From contig NC_064654.1 of assembly GCF_001723175.1 (NCBI RefSeq), positions 2,790,001 through 2,854,000 on the forward strand: a stretch of 64,000 nt of DNA, given 5' to 3'. The notes under the pieces are model-generated. The model saw only the letters and a program-made list of their open reading frames with translations. It did no database searches and had not been told where the DNA came from. The DNA is from Penicillium oxalicum. Taxonomy: Eukaryota > Ascomycota > Eurotiomycetes > Eurotiales > Aspergillaceae. Positions 24,657-35,536 of this stretch are shown here, piece by piece (positions within the stretch are counted from its first letter, which is position 1; the number at the start of each line of letters is the position of its first letter). Made by a program: the position numbers and the translations under genes.

Positions 24657-26265
24657 ATGGCCAACTTTCAGCACCCCTTTCAAAGCTTGACGGCTGTCAG
24701 ACGGCAATCTCAAGGTCTTTCTGACGTGCTCATAAGCTCTGCAGGACCATATCTCTACTCTTACGTGGCGGAGAGCGGTCAGCGCCTCGCGGTATGGCCC
24801 AAGCAGATAAACACTAGTCACACAGTAGCTCCTCTTTCTACTTCTGAGCTGGATGATCAGGCGCCACCTGAGAAAAGGATAAAGCTTTCCCCGTCCGAGA
24901 ATGGAGCGGAGAGCAGCCCAGTGACAAGCAATGATGATTCCAGCCGCACTTCTCCAACGTGGACAAACATCCCCGTCGTGCTGTCGACTTCCAATGGCAA
25001 GCATGTAGTAGCTTTGACCGCCGAAGACAAGTGCATTCGGGTCTTTGAGATCGGCCAAGCTGGCGAGTTCACACAACTCAGTGCTCGGTAGGCATCAACA
25101 GTCTAGTCACCTTTCTTGCAAGCGCTTTTCACTGACATCCTACGAAGGAACATGGCCAAGAAGCCATGTGCTTTGGCGTTGGCTGCTGATGACCAAATCA
25201 TCCTGTGTGCCGATAAGTTTGGCGATGTCTATTCCCTTCCGCTGGTCCCGGGGGAGTATGTGAAGCCCAGGGTTCAAGTGAAAAAGACGAAACCTGTTGC
25301 AACCCCACTCACTGTGCATTCGAAGCGAAACCTCCGTTCGCTTGAGCAGCAGCACCTCCAAGCGGAGCGCGCTGAAAAGGCCCAAGAAGAAGCTGAGGAG
25401 AAGACGGCATTGAACTTTGAACACCAGCTAATTCTTGGCCATGTGTCTATGTTGACTGATATCGTGGCTCTCACCCTACCCGGCCCTGAAGGTGGTGTTT
25501 CACGGAGCTATATCCTCACCGCAGACCGTGACGAGCACATTCGTGTATCCCGTGGTATTCCTCAGGCCCACGTAATCGAGCAGCATTGCCTGGGCCACAC
25601 TTCGCTAATCAGCAAACTCTACGTTCCTCCCTGGGCCCCTCATGTTCTGGTATCCGGAGGCGGTGATGGTCACCTGTTTGTGTGGAACTGGAGCGAGGGC
25701 CGAATCCATCAAACTGTGCCCTTGGATGGGGTATCTGAGGACGCAGTTGTCAGTGGGATATGGGGATTTGTCTTCGACAATGGCTCTGAGTCTGCGCGAG
25801 TCATTCTGGTTGGTATCGAAAGGTATGTGAATCTTTTGGGAAGGCAGAGGGGAAAATATCACTCACATAATGTATAGCTCGTCGCGCCTTCTCTGCTACA
25901 TTCTTGAGGATGACTTCAGACTTTCATCACGCGGCAGTGTCCAGTTTTCTGGAAATGTGCTCGATCTCGTTCCTATCGGTCCTAGCGGTTCCGTGGTCGT
26001 GTCTGTCGATGCCGTGCGTGAACCAGGCACTGTTGGGTCTTGGAAAACAAATGTTGCCTCGCCTCAGCTTCTGGCTGAACGTCTTCAGCTCGGGTTTTCC
26101 TCCGGTGTGCTGAGTATGGTCGTTGATCAAGACTCAATGACGGCAAGCATCAATGCTGCTGGGACCTCAGATATTCCATCGGCAATCGACGCAAAGCAAA
26201 GGAAGGCCATTGACGACACCCTTTACAACTTGGGTAATCTCAGGAAGCGAACTTTCGATGACTGA
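24657..26265 (+). CDS. trm82: tRNA (guanine-N7) methyltransferase non-catalytic subunit TRM82 (WD40)
   Basis: Exons 24657-25087, 25148-25822 and 25878-26265 give 497 residues. Intron 1 is 60 nt; the 3' site at 25147 (after CTACGAAG) was chosen because it alone gives LSARNMAKKPCALALA, which fits the family, and keeps the frame. WD-like blades are visible as HVVALTAEDKCIRVFE, DQIILCADKFGDVYSLPL, SYILTADRDEHIRVSR and HVLVSGGGDGHLFVWNW. The RDEHIRVSRGIPQ and GHTSLISKL segments are typical of Trm82. Trm82 holds the catalytic partner Trm8 in active form to make m7G46 in tRNA. A charged insertion with Glu/Lys runs separates blades in the middle. Confidence 0.9.
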
Positions 26266-26918
26266 TGATCAAAAATCTCCAACGGCCATCTGCCTAGGGG
26301 AGGCGATGGGAAGGCTACAGTCATGATTGTTCTCCGCGGCGGATTGGGTTTCGCTGTCGGTTGGACTTTTTGGCCAGTGTACTTGTAGAGATGTTCGGCG
26401 TGGAATTCATGGCAGTAAAGCAAGCCTTGTGGCGACATACGTAGGGCGTCAGCTTCGCAAATTACATACTCTGCGTTTGGTCCCTCCTTTCCTCGGTGCT
26501 ACTCTTGCTTTAGCTACTTTCTGTCCTCTAAGGCTTTCTAGCTGTTGTCAGCAAGACTTGAGTTCCATTTCTGAGTAATAGCATCTGACGGCACTGGTAA
26601 GTGGGCACCGCCTAGATTAATATGTCCAGCCATGGCTTTCACTTGTTCAGCGAGCAAGGCGGATCGCGGACATGGAACAGATATAAGTATCCCGGTAGAT
26701 GCAGGCCTATTTAATTGATGTATGGTCATCGGTAATGATCAACTGGAACGGTCTCTTTCCCCTGGTGTGTCCGGAAATGATCACATCTACGGGTTCTTCC
26801 AGCCGGGTTAGAAAGGAAGGGGGCCAAAAAGGCAAAGCTGGCAAAAAACGGGGGGATGAGGTCTGGGTGGACGTTTCCCACATTGGCTTGTATAAGACGC
26901 GCCTACGGCCTCTAAAAA
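26266..26918. other. Intergenic, TRM82 3' side
   Basis: Holds the TRM82 3' UTR and the 3' trailer of the first tRNA gene. No other feature seen. Confidence 0.5.
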
Positions 26919-26999
26919 CGACAACGACGCGATTCGAACGCGCGCGACCGAAGCCATCCGCTTAGCAGGCGAACCCCTTAACCACTCGGGCACGTTGTC
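26919..26999 (-). tRNA. tRNA-Ser(GCT), intronless type, copy 1
   Basis: On the minus strand an 81-nt cloverleaf starts GACAACGTGCCCGAGTGG and ends with CGTTGTC plus discriminator G. The acceptor arms pair 7/7. The anticodon stem encloses CTGCTAA, anticodon GCT. There is a long class II variable arm, and the T loop is TTCGAAT. Downstream on the same strand a TTTTT run serves as a Pol III terminator. It is identical in sequence to the copy at 29507-29587. Confidence 0.93.
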
Positions 27000-28063
27000 T
27001 GATGACCATTGAGAGAGATTTTGGCTAGGTATATTGACTTTGGTGTTAGCTCCTGTGGGTCTGTACCTGACACGTCGCACGTGCCCGTGTCAGTCCCCCA
27101 TCAAAGACATTCGCACACCTAGGGCGGCCGTCCCCAGACCGCCTGCCCAGAAAATAGCACCTTCCGAATTTCAGGCAGAATCAACATTAACATCAAGACA
27201 AACGTAAAAGGTCATTGGTGGTACTTAATGTGATCAAAGTTCAGGGCGGAGCTAAAGTCAGCTAATTTACACATCCCGTAGGTATACCCTTCACCACTCG
27301 ACAAGGATCCATATCTGATGAAGTGATGGGGTCGTAAAATAGTTACGAGAACATGGATGCAGACAAATGTATATCTACCCCCATGAATTTGAAGGTTTCG
27401 CTACCTCGCAATAGTTGATCGATGAAATACTATCCTACACTTCAATCTAGGTGGGACTACGGAGGCGTCAGAAGACCATCAACAAGGGGCTGTATGAGGA
27501 TAGATGTACATAGTACAAATGGTGCAGATAGCCAATGTCTCCAAGCACCGTGAGTGGAGTATTGTAACGCAGTTGTCACTGTCATCAAGGATACCGGGAT
27601 GCAACTCCGCGGTGCCTTGTGGCAGGGTGTCGACGAGTTCAAGGTAGTACGATAGATCCCACAAAAAGTAACCTAGAGCTCGAGTCACCATCTGGAGTAA
27701 TCTGATCTATAACTAGATGATCATCAAAATTTGCTCGACACATCAGTAACGATTCTGCGTTTGACATATCGTTTGACGGGGTCAAATTAAGCTAGGGTAA
27801 CGGGCCATCGCTGCCTCTGCGCCTCTCAATGCCTTTATCACTGCTATCAAGTCTCAAGATAAACAGACGGAAGCATGGCTAGGGCGTATAAGGCGGTAGC
27901 GGTACCGGGCTCGAAAGTATCATAGGTTCGCAAGATGCAAGTCGAGCGGACAGGCCCCTGCTCCCTCATTTCTCAACGTCTGAACTGAAGAGGCCCAATT
28001 CTGAAAAGTTGACCTGCAGCGGGAAAAAAAATCCGATTTTGGGACTGAAAAAGAATATTCTGT
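27000..28063. other. Spacer between tRNA genes
   Basis: No coding frame of note. 27067-27093 contains a perfect inverted repeat with 8-base arms about 70 bases upstream of tRNA copy 1. Confidence 0.5.
27067..27093. repeat. Inverted repeat CTGACACG...CGTGTCAG
   Basis: Two perfect 8-base arms are separated by 11 bases that include CACGTG. It lies upstream of the minus-strand tRNA-Ser gene. Function unknown. Confidence 0.6.
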
Positions 28064-28171
28064 CGTCACCTGCAGGATTCGAACCTACGCTCACGAATGA
28101 ACGCCCTTAGACACTCCACAGAAGTCTGATGAAATAGCAGGGGCGCGCCTTAACCACTCGGCCAAAGTGAC
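28064..28171 (-). tRNA. tRNA-Ser(GCT) with 27-nt intron, copy A
   Basis: A 108-nt minus-strand gene starts GTCACTTTGGCCGAGTGG and ends in AGGTGAC plus G. Acceptor stem pairs throughout (one G-U), D stem GCC/GGC, anticodon stem CGCCC/GGGCG. Removing 27 nt after CTGCTA leaves a seven-base loop CTGCTAA, so the anticodon is GCT with the intron at the usual position 37/38. The variable arm is TCA-TTCG-TGA, and the T arm GTAGG TTCGAAT CCTGC. Discriminator G and a class II arm favour Ser. Body differs strongly from the intronless type. Confidence 0.87.
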
Positions 28172-28481
28172 TTTGTTGATAAAAGGTCGAACTGGTTCGG
28201 GTTCCTGATGGACACCAAATCCCCAAAGGAGATGTACAGATATTCCCCTCGGCCTCCCATCACACCGCCTACCTAAAATATATCCATCACCATTTTATCC
28301 AGGCATATTAATGTCGTCAACATCCAAAGAAACCGTACACGCGCTTTTTTCTGACATCACAGAAACGCAGGGTGAGGGCGAAGCTTCTTGTATCCTCCTC
28401 TTTATTAGTCTTGTCCTTCCAAAAAGAATCGCATGGGCAACTTGGTATTAATCTCCAAAGACATGCCGAGCCGCAAAAAAA

Positions 28482-28589
28482 CGTCACCTGCAGGATTCGA
28501 ACCTACGCTCACGAATGAACGCCCTTGGAAACCGTCGTCGGGAGACGATGAATAGCAGGGGCGCGCCTTAACCACTCGGCCAAAGTGAC
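28482..28589 (-). tRNA. tRNA-Ser(GCT) with 27-nt intron, copy B
   Basis: The mature part is identical to copy A by eye, and the intron is also 27 nt in the same place but differs in sequence (GC-rich with an internal hairpin CGTC/GACG). A T7 run follows on the gene strand. It lies 310 bases from copy A in the same orientation, so it is a tandem duplicate. Confidence 0.87.
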
Positions 28590-29506
28590 TTTTGTTATGA
28601 AAAATGAGCACGATAACAACAATATAAAGCCGAACAAAACCTATCTGGGAAGTGAAAGTCAAGAGCTCGGAAGATAGCGAAGATGACCTGATCACATGGC
28701 TATTGGTGCCTGCCTGGGCAGCACAGTTTGACTCGGTACAGAAGATGACAACAAGCAAAGGTATAGAAGTGATAGTTGAGAAGGAATCCCCGTAATGAAC
28801 CTAATCTCACTTGGTCGTCCCCTCCATATCTTGCCCTTCAATGATTGCCGGTTCAGGCCGCCCTGTACTAACTGGCACCTCGATAGAAGTCGGTGATCAT
28901 GCTTGCTCCTTATATTGTCCTCTTTCCCTCCATGCTGCAGTTATGATTGTCACCACTGCCTAGCGGGGATCGGATTTTACCTCTGTCGCGCATTACTCTC
29001 ATCTGTGGGTGCTGTCATATGGGAGTTGGCATTGAGCAGTGATCTGGTGCAGCAGGACAGAACTCAGTGATCCTGGAATAAGGAATCGTGAAGCATGGAC
29101 CGTCAGAACATACAACGTCCTAGGTTTGGAGCCCCAAATAGCGATCTGATTTTCAATAGTTCAATCCCATCTCGCAGGTTCAGACATCCTAGAAAACATT
29201 TCAACTACTGCCTTTCGGGTTAGGTTCGTTCCCATCCTGTACAAACCTTACACAGGTACCTCGAGCCGCGCAGTAGCCTGTCTCAGCTTGAAGCCCCAAC
29301 TGATTTAAAAGCACAAGAGAATTCTGCACACTCCGGTCACTCTTTTCAATATCATGATACATAGCGGAAAGTCGCTTCTACTTGCTGCAAAAGTCGACGC
29401 ACAAATCAATTTTCGATATTTTTCCACTGGTGGGGCATTGATCACCTCAATCAAGAATTTTGGTCATACAATATATATAAAGAGTGGAAGAAAATTGCCA
29501 TATGAA
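28590..29506. other. Spacer between tRNA genes
   Basis: No coding frame with protein character and no repeat noticed. Confidence 0.5.
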
Positions 29507-29587
29507 GACAACGTGCCCGAGTGGTTAAGGGGTTCGCCTGCTAAGCGGATGGCTTCGGTCGCGCGCGTTCGAATCGCGTCGTTGTCG
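29507..29587 (+). tRNA. tRNA-Ser(GCT), intronless type, copy 2
   Basis: This 81-nt gene is identical to the copy at 26919-26999 but on the opposite strand. Anticodon loop CTGCTAA, class II arm, discriminator G. It is followed by TTTCTTTTT, a Pol III stop. Flanking sequences differ from copy 1. Confidence 0.93.
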
Positions 29588-29887
29588 TTTCTTTTTGGGC
29601 TCTTCGCCTCATCCCCTCTGATTGTAATATGCTTTTTTTTAAGAAAAAATATAAAAATAAAAGTAGAAATGATATAACACCACCAACGAGGTCTCCGAAT
29701 TTGAAGCTGACCTCTGTCCCCCCCCTTTTGTTGCTGATGAAAGTCCCTTCGATATCCTGTAGATCTTTCGTATGCCTAATGAAACTACGATAACTCAGCC
29801 AAGCCTCCCGCGAGGTCCTCGGCTGACCCAAGTCCCGCACATCCACAGCTTCCGAACATTTTCTTCACACGTCAACGAGGAGTCAAC
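29588..29887. promoter_or_regulatory. tRNA trailer and HEM12 promoter
   Basis: Only 300 bases separate the tRNA from the uroporphyrinogen decarboxylase ATG; they must hold the Pol III terminator and the Pol II promoter. A C/T-rich stretch lies at 29715-29735. Confidence 0.5.
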
Positions 29888-31186
29888 ATGCAGGAACAAT
29901 TTGAACCCCTCAAGAATGATCTGCTGTTGCGGGCTGCCCGAGGTATTTGCATCTTTCACTTTCCAACTAGAATGTCGCTGACCCGACAAATGCAGGCGAG
30001 AAGGTGGAGCGCCCACCGATGTGGGTGATGCGTCAGGGTAAGCTTGAACCCCGCCACTTCTGAATTGCCCTCCGACTGCCAGGCAAGCTCTCCCGAAAAG
30101 CCATTGGATCTGACATTCTTGTTTCTACTATGTAGCTGGTCGTTATCTCCCTGAATATCATGAAGCGAAGGCCAACCGTGACTTCTTCGAGTGCTGCCGC
30201 TCGCCCGAAATTGCCTCGACCCTCACTATTCAGCCAATCGATCGATTTGAGGGCCTCATTGATGCGGCCATTATCTTCTCGGACATTCTGGTCATCCCTC
30301 AGGCTATGGGAATGGTCGTGGAAATGGTTGACAAAAAGGGTCCGCATTTCCCCGAGCCTCTGAAGTCACCCACGGATGGCCAGTATGAAAAGGTGATGGC
30401 GAAGGATGTGGACGTGAAAGGAGAGCTGGACTACGTGTACAAAGCGATCTCCTTGACACGGCTTAAGCTGAAGGGCCGTGTACCCTTGATCGGATTCTGT
30501 GGCGCCCCATGGACGCTTCTATGCTACATGGTCGAAGGTGGGGGCAGCAAGATGTTCGTGCAGTCAAAGACGTGGGTTTACAAGTACCCGAAGGAGTCAC
30601 AAGCCCTGCTGCAAAAGATCGCTGAGATCTGTGTGGAGTACCTGGCTCTCCAAGTTGCGGCGGGTGCTCAGTTGGTACAGGTATTTGACTCCTGGGCTGG
30701 CGAGCTGTCACCTGCCTCCTTTGCCTCCTTTTCTCTCCCATACCTGCGCTATATCTCTGCCAACCTTCCCACTCGCCTGAAGGAGATGGGATTGGAGCCC
30801 GTTCCTATGACTGTGTTTGCTAAGGGTGCTTGGTACGCCCTGGAGGACCTGTGTGAGTCCGGATACAACGTGGTCGGTCTGGACTGGCTCCATGACCCGG
30901 CTGAGGCCTTCAAGGTCGCCAACGGTCGAGTTGTCATTCAAGGCAACGCCGATCCCGGAATGCTCTACGGTAGTCGGGCTGCCATTACCGCTACTGTGGA
31001 GCGCATGGTCGAGGGATTCCAAAAGGGCAAGCAGGGCTGGATTTGCAACCTTGGCCACGGTATGTGTACATGATCTTCGAGCACTTTCAGATCTCGAATA
31101 CTGATATCGGCACAGGCATCACCCCATTCGTGAACCCGGATGACCTTAAATTCTTCTTCGAGGAAGTACACCGCCTGACGAAATAG
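29888..31186 (+). CDS. hem12: Uroporphyrinogen decarboxylase
   Basis: Four exons, 29888-29942, 29996-30037, 30136-31059 and 31116-31186, give 363 residues, normal for HemE/Hem12. The first two exons are small (55 and 42 nt); all three introns follow the first base of a Gly or Ala codon. The first signature [16 protein letters not shown] spans the exon 2/3 junction, and the second, [19 protein letters not shown], lies at about residues 150-168. [13 protein letters not shown] and [11 protein letters not shown] are further conserved blocks. The enzyme removes four acetate carboxyls from uroporphyrinogen III to give coproporphyrinogen III in the cytosol, the fifth step of heme synthesis. Very secure. 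Confidence 0.97.
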
Positions 31187-31337
31187 CTTGGTCCATGTGA
31201 CGGCTCTAAAGTTGAAAAATCGCCCAAATTCTGATACGAGGCATTCCGCCAAGCACGGATAATTCGAATGGGGTCCGAGCTAGAATCATCCTGGAAAATC
31301 TATACCCATTTCAATGTATCATGCTGTCTGAACAGAA

Positions 31338-31969
31338 TTAAACGGAAATGTCCTCGTTCCTGTTTAGTGTGCACTGCAAGTCAGCGTCCTCATCGCCCCA
31401 ATCGGATCACGTATTCCAGGACTGTGCGATTGCGCGAGATCTGACTTACCATAGTTCAGGCTTCTCTTTCATGAACTTGGCCATTAAATCCTTGCACTCC
31501 TGGTTGTCCAAGTTGACGACCTGCTTGCCCTTGTTGAGCAGGAGCTCCTCGCCACCCACAAAATTCTCATTCTCGCCGATCACGACGCGCTTGATCTTGT
31601 AGAGAATGCATGCGCCAGTGCACATATCGCAAGGCGACAGAGTCGTATACATGGTTGCGCCCTCGTAAGCCGACGCGGGCAGACGTCCGGAGTTCTCGAG
31701 AGCGGACATTTCGGCCTGGAGCGTCCCTTTTAGCTCACTGGAACGGTCGACAAAAGACCCGCCAGAAACACTCATCTGAAGCAATGTTTCCCGAGTCGAC
31801 ATTGACTTACATGCAAAACAGGGCTGCCCTTCTGCACACGCATGTTGTGGCCTCGGCCTAGAATCTTACCATCCCGCGAGACTAGACAGGCACCAATGGG
31901 GACGCCGCCTTCGGAGGCGCCTTGCTTAGCCTCCTCCAGTGCAGCGATAAAACCAGGGTCTTGCTCCAT
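31338..31969 (-). CDS. fcy1: Cytosine deaminase
   Basis: Three exons on the minus strand, 31969-31811, 31715-31450 and 31359-31338, give 148 residues. The HAE motif (residues 53-55) starts across the intron 1 junction, and PCDMC lies at 81-85; His53, Cys82 and Cys85 would bind zinc and Glu55 act as proton shuttle, as in yeast Fcy1. EGGVPIGACL, GRGHNMRVQKGS and YTTLSPCDMCTG match the fungal enzyme well. The last exon is just 22 nt and supplies NEDISV after ELW, matching the family ending WxEDIG. Without that splice the frame would stop directly after ELW. It deaminates cytosine to uracil in pyrimidine salvage. The gene converges on HEM12 with 151 bp between stops. Confidence 0.92.
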
Positions 31970-34007
31970 GGTGATGAATACTGTGTTCAAGGGAGAGTGC
32001 TTAAGGGGGGGGGTTGGTCGGGGGCAATTCGGAGAGAGTGAGAAAGGTCGCAGAGCTATAAAAGGGAAAGGGCAGGGGAAGAGGGTGGGGGAGGGGGGTT
32101 CAATGACTCTACAAGTTTTTATCTGGAGCCCACTAGAGCCCAGTACGTGCTGAGCTCTCCCGTGGAGACCATTGATAATGATTCGGGACGAGTAATTGGA
32201 GAATTTGGAGACCAAGTCCCGATTGCCGAGCCGGATCGTGGGGGCAAAGGAAGAACCTGTCTATCGATAAGAAACGTGGCGGAAGCGTGGCACAGACGGT
32301 CCTGTCAGCCTCACCCTGCAGTCCCTTCTGCTGTCTACATGTAGTACTCTCTGTAGATCTATAATCTGTGGGGACCGAGTAGCAGACGACAAATAGCCTA
32401 CCACAGGGCAACTCTGCACCTGTGTGACCATTTCTATAAGTCGACCTACTGCGGCTTTTGAGGCCATGAAGTCGTCAATGAACTCAGGTCAACAGCATAG
32501 ACAATGACACATCTACGTGCAGTGCCCCATTTAAGATACCTGCACACCTTCTGTCTCCAGAAAGTAGGTCGCACCTACACCTTGCCAGTATTTTATGTCC
32601 TCGGAAGTGATAAAATCTTCGATTTGATTGATGCATGCTGTACTCGGGCAACCCTACAATTAGTATCCGCATCTAGGCATGCTCCTGTACCTGCCGTACC
32701 ATTTCTTCGCTTCAACTGGTGTATAAGTGGTTTTATGTAAAGATAATCATAGTGAAGAGAGGGATAAAACATACTTGTCTACCTGAGGCTTCACCCCGTC
32801 ATTGTGGTTTATCAGATACAGTGCATGTCTATGTTTCAAATGTCTTGGTGCCGATATTGGTATTGTTTCAATCCGCCATAGTAAAAAAGGCGCTATCATA
32901 TGGGAAGGCGGCGTATGGAGCGGCCAATTGAGGTGGCCCGATTCGCCGAATATCTTTGGGGGGGGCCTGTCCATCGCAGCTTCCAATGATGTCCTTCCTG
33001 CCCCCAGATTCGCCCCTCGGTCACAAATCTTCGGAACCTTTGAACAAATTTTGTTTCTGCCGCCACCAGCATCAGCATCGGCTTGGGATACAGTACTGTA
33101 ACCCCCGATACTGCTTCAGTGCATCTTCATTCTTTATCCCGTCTAGACTACGGTAGCTCACCAGTGGATGTGTCGATCATCGCCTTCAACGCCGGAATGC
33201 ATTGATCAAACCTGCTTCCTGAACAGCCACGCGGGCGAAGTAGAAAATCTACAAGGTCTGATATAGTAGTATACAACTATACATCTAATAGTGCGCACAT
33301 ATTCACATGAGCATCTGTTCAAAAAGTACTATGAGGGCTGGGTGGTGTCTTGAACAATACTGTAATACCACGGAGAATCTCTGCGAAATCCATCGAAACT
33401 CACAGAATCCCGTCGAAGTCTGGCTCGGACCATCTGCTCTGCGCTGCCCGAGATGAAAGAAACCGCCAGAAGGCACATACTTGACAATCGCCTCACTGGG
33501 TGAAATATAGAAAAAGCCTGAGCCTAAGTCACGCTGAACAGAATCTTTTGATTTTGGGACCCTTTTCTTTATTTCACGACTTTTGGCGAGCTTGATATCT
33601 CGGAAGCGAACGTCCACCGTCGTTGCTTTTACTTCTTCGTCGCGGCAGTACACTCTTGGCCTCGTAATTTATTTCGAGCCAATTACACTTTCTATACGGC
33701 TGTTCCTGGGAAAATTACTGTTACTCAGCCATCGGGCCAGGTTCTTTTGTTCTTTATTATTCCAGGCCCTTATCCCAAAAAAAGCGAAACGATATTCTTC
33801 TCTCTATCTCTTGTTCCCCTCATCTCCCCCTCCTTCTCATCCCAGCGGGCCTGCAAAATCCTTTCTGTAGCTGCTTGCTTTTGAAATTTCTTCCGTTGTC
33901 CCGTGTTGTCAGCGGCTCGATTTTCCTCACCTCCTTCACCCGTGGCTGATTAAGGATCCTATTCGCCTTTTCTCCCCCTCCTTCATCCACCACTTCAACA
34001 CGACATC
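31970..34007. other. 2-kb divergent intergenic region
   Basis: Lies between the starts of the cytosine deaminase and DnaJ genes. The last 350 bases are T/C-rich and probably the DnaJ promoter and leader. No gene seen. Confidence 0.5.
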
Positions 34008-35536
34008 ATGGTCAAGGAGACTAAGTACTATGAGTGCCTGGGGGTAAGTCGCAGTGACTCCACGTTTGACAGCAGAAAGATACAGAAATTGACCGAGTGT
34101 GTTTCGGCTTGTCAATCAGGTTGACCCTTCGGCCACCGAAGCCCAACTGAAGACCGCCTACAAGAAGGGTGCGCTCAAGTTTCACCCAGGTATGTGACAC
34201 CTCCGACCCGAAGATTCTGTGGCTAAATGGCTCCTGTGGGTTCCTCGGCTCAACTGGCTGACACTGCGTGCGTTTCAACCGTTTCACAGACAAGAACAAG
34301 AACAACCCCGAGGCCGCTGAAAAGTTCAAGGAGCTGTCGCACGCCTACGAAATCCTGTCCGACTCCCAGAAACGTGCAATTTACGATCAGTATGGTGAAG
34401 AGGGCTTGGAGGGTGGTGGTGCCGGTGGTGGCATGAACGCCGAGGACTTGTTCTCCCAGTTCTTTGGCGGCGGCGGTGCCTTTGGTGGTATGTTCGGTGG
34501 TGGTATGCGCGACACCGGCCCCAAGAAGGCCCGTACCATTCACCACGTCCACAAGGTCAACCTGGAAGACATCTACCGCGGCAAGGTTTCCAAGCTGGCC
34601 TTGCAGAAGTCTGTCATCTGTTCCGGCTGCGAGGGCCGTGGCGGTAAGGAGGGTGCCGTGAAGGAGTGCACAGGCTGCAATGGCAGTGGTATGAAGACTA
34701 TGATGCGCCAAATGGGCCCCATGATTCAACGCTTCCAGACCGTTTGCCCCGACTGTAACGGCGAGGGTGAGATCATTCGTGAGAAGGACCGTTGCAAGAA
34801 GTGTAACGGTAAGAAGACCGTTGTTGAGCGCAAGGTGCTTCACGTCCACGTCGACAAGGGTGTGCGCGACGGTCACAAGATCGAGTTCCGTGGTGAAGGT
34901 GACCAGATGCCCGGTGTTATGCCTGGTGATGTTGTTTTCGAAATTGAGCAGAAGCCCCATCCTCGCTTCCAACGCAAAAACGACGACCTGTTCTACCAGG
35001 CCGAAATCGATCTTCTGACTGCTCTTGCTGGTGGTTCCATTCACATCGAGCACCTCGACGATCGGTGGTTGACTGTGAACATTGCTCCCGGCGAGGTTAT
35101 CGTTCCTGGTAAGTTTTTTTGCTGCACAACCCCCTCCCCCCTCCCCTCTTTCATTTTCAAGACAGTCCTTTTTTCTTGATACTCCTTCATCAGTGAGCTA
35201 ACAATTTTATGAATAGATGCTATCAAGGTTATCCACGGTCAGGGTATGCCCTCATTCCGCCACCACGACTTTGGCAACCTGTACATCAAGTTCGATGTCA
35301 AGTTCCCCGAGAAGGACCAGCTGCAGAACCTTGAGCTCCTTGAGCAGGTTTTGCCCCCACGCGTGCAGCAGAACCAGCCCCCTGCCGACGCCATGGTTGA
35401 GGACTTTGAGCTCGAGGACATCGACTCCACAGAGAACTCCCAGGCTCGTGCCCACGGTGCCGCTGGTGCCATGGATGAGGACGATGATGATGTTCCCCCG
35501 GTGCTGAGCGCGTCCAGTGTGCTTCGCAGTAAATGA
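34008..35536 (+). CDS. mas5: Type I DnaJ/Hsp40 chaperone (YDJ1/MAS5 type), 3' end frameshifted
   Basis: Exons 34008-34043, 34120-34189, 34290-35108 and 35217-35536 give 414 residues as read. The J domain occupies residues 1-70; an intron splits the Asp codon of its HPD motif. A Gly/Phe-rich linker follows, then four zinc-finger repeats ([32 protein letters not shown]) and the C-terminal substrate-binding domains. It stimulates Hsp70 and delivers substrates in the cytosol. In the literal frame the end reads [14 protein letters not shown]. One base later the other frame reads [10 protein letters not shown] and stops, which is the expected farnesylated CaaX ending of Ydj1. A single base therefore appears to be missing near 35495-35500, in CCCCCGG. 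Confidence 0.94.

Noticed and set aside
25088..25123. Short 35-nt intron in TRM82 using the AG at 25121-25122
   Set aside because: It does not keep the frame and is too short; the AG at 25146-25147 gives a 60-nt intron with a CTGAC branch site and conserved protein.
26919..29587. Opposed identical tRNA genes considered as the ends of a mobile element
   Set aside because: Identity appears to stop at the tRNA ends, there are no flanking target duplications visible and no transposase between them.
31380..31430. Frame reading DWGDEDAD as a possible C-terminus of cytosine deaminase
   Set aside because: It resembles the acidic family ending, but a TGA lies in frame and no AG splice site reaches it. 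The 22-nt exon at 31338-31359 gives a better match with proper splice sites.
34250..35053. 267-codon minus-strand frame opposite the DnaJ gene
   Set aside because: A shadow of a strongly biased coding strand; no motif seen.
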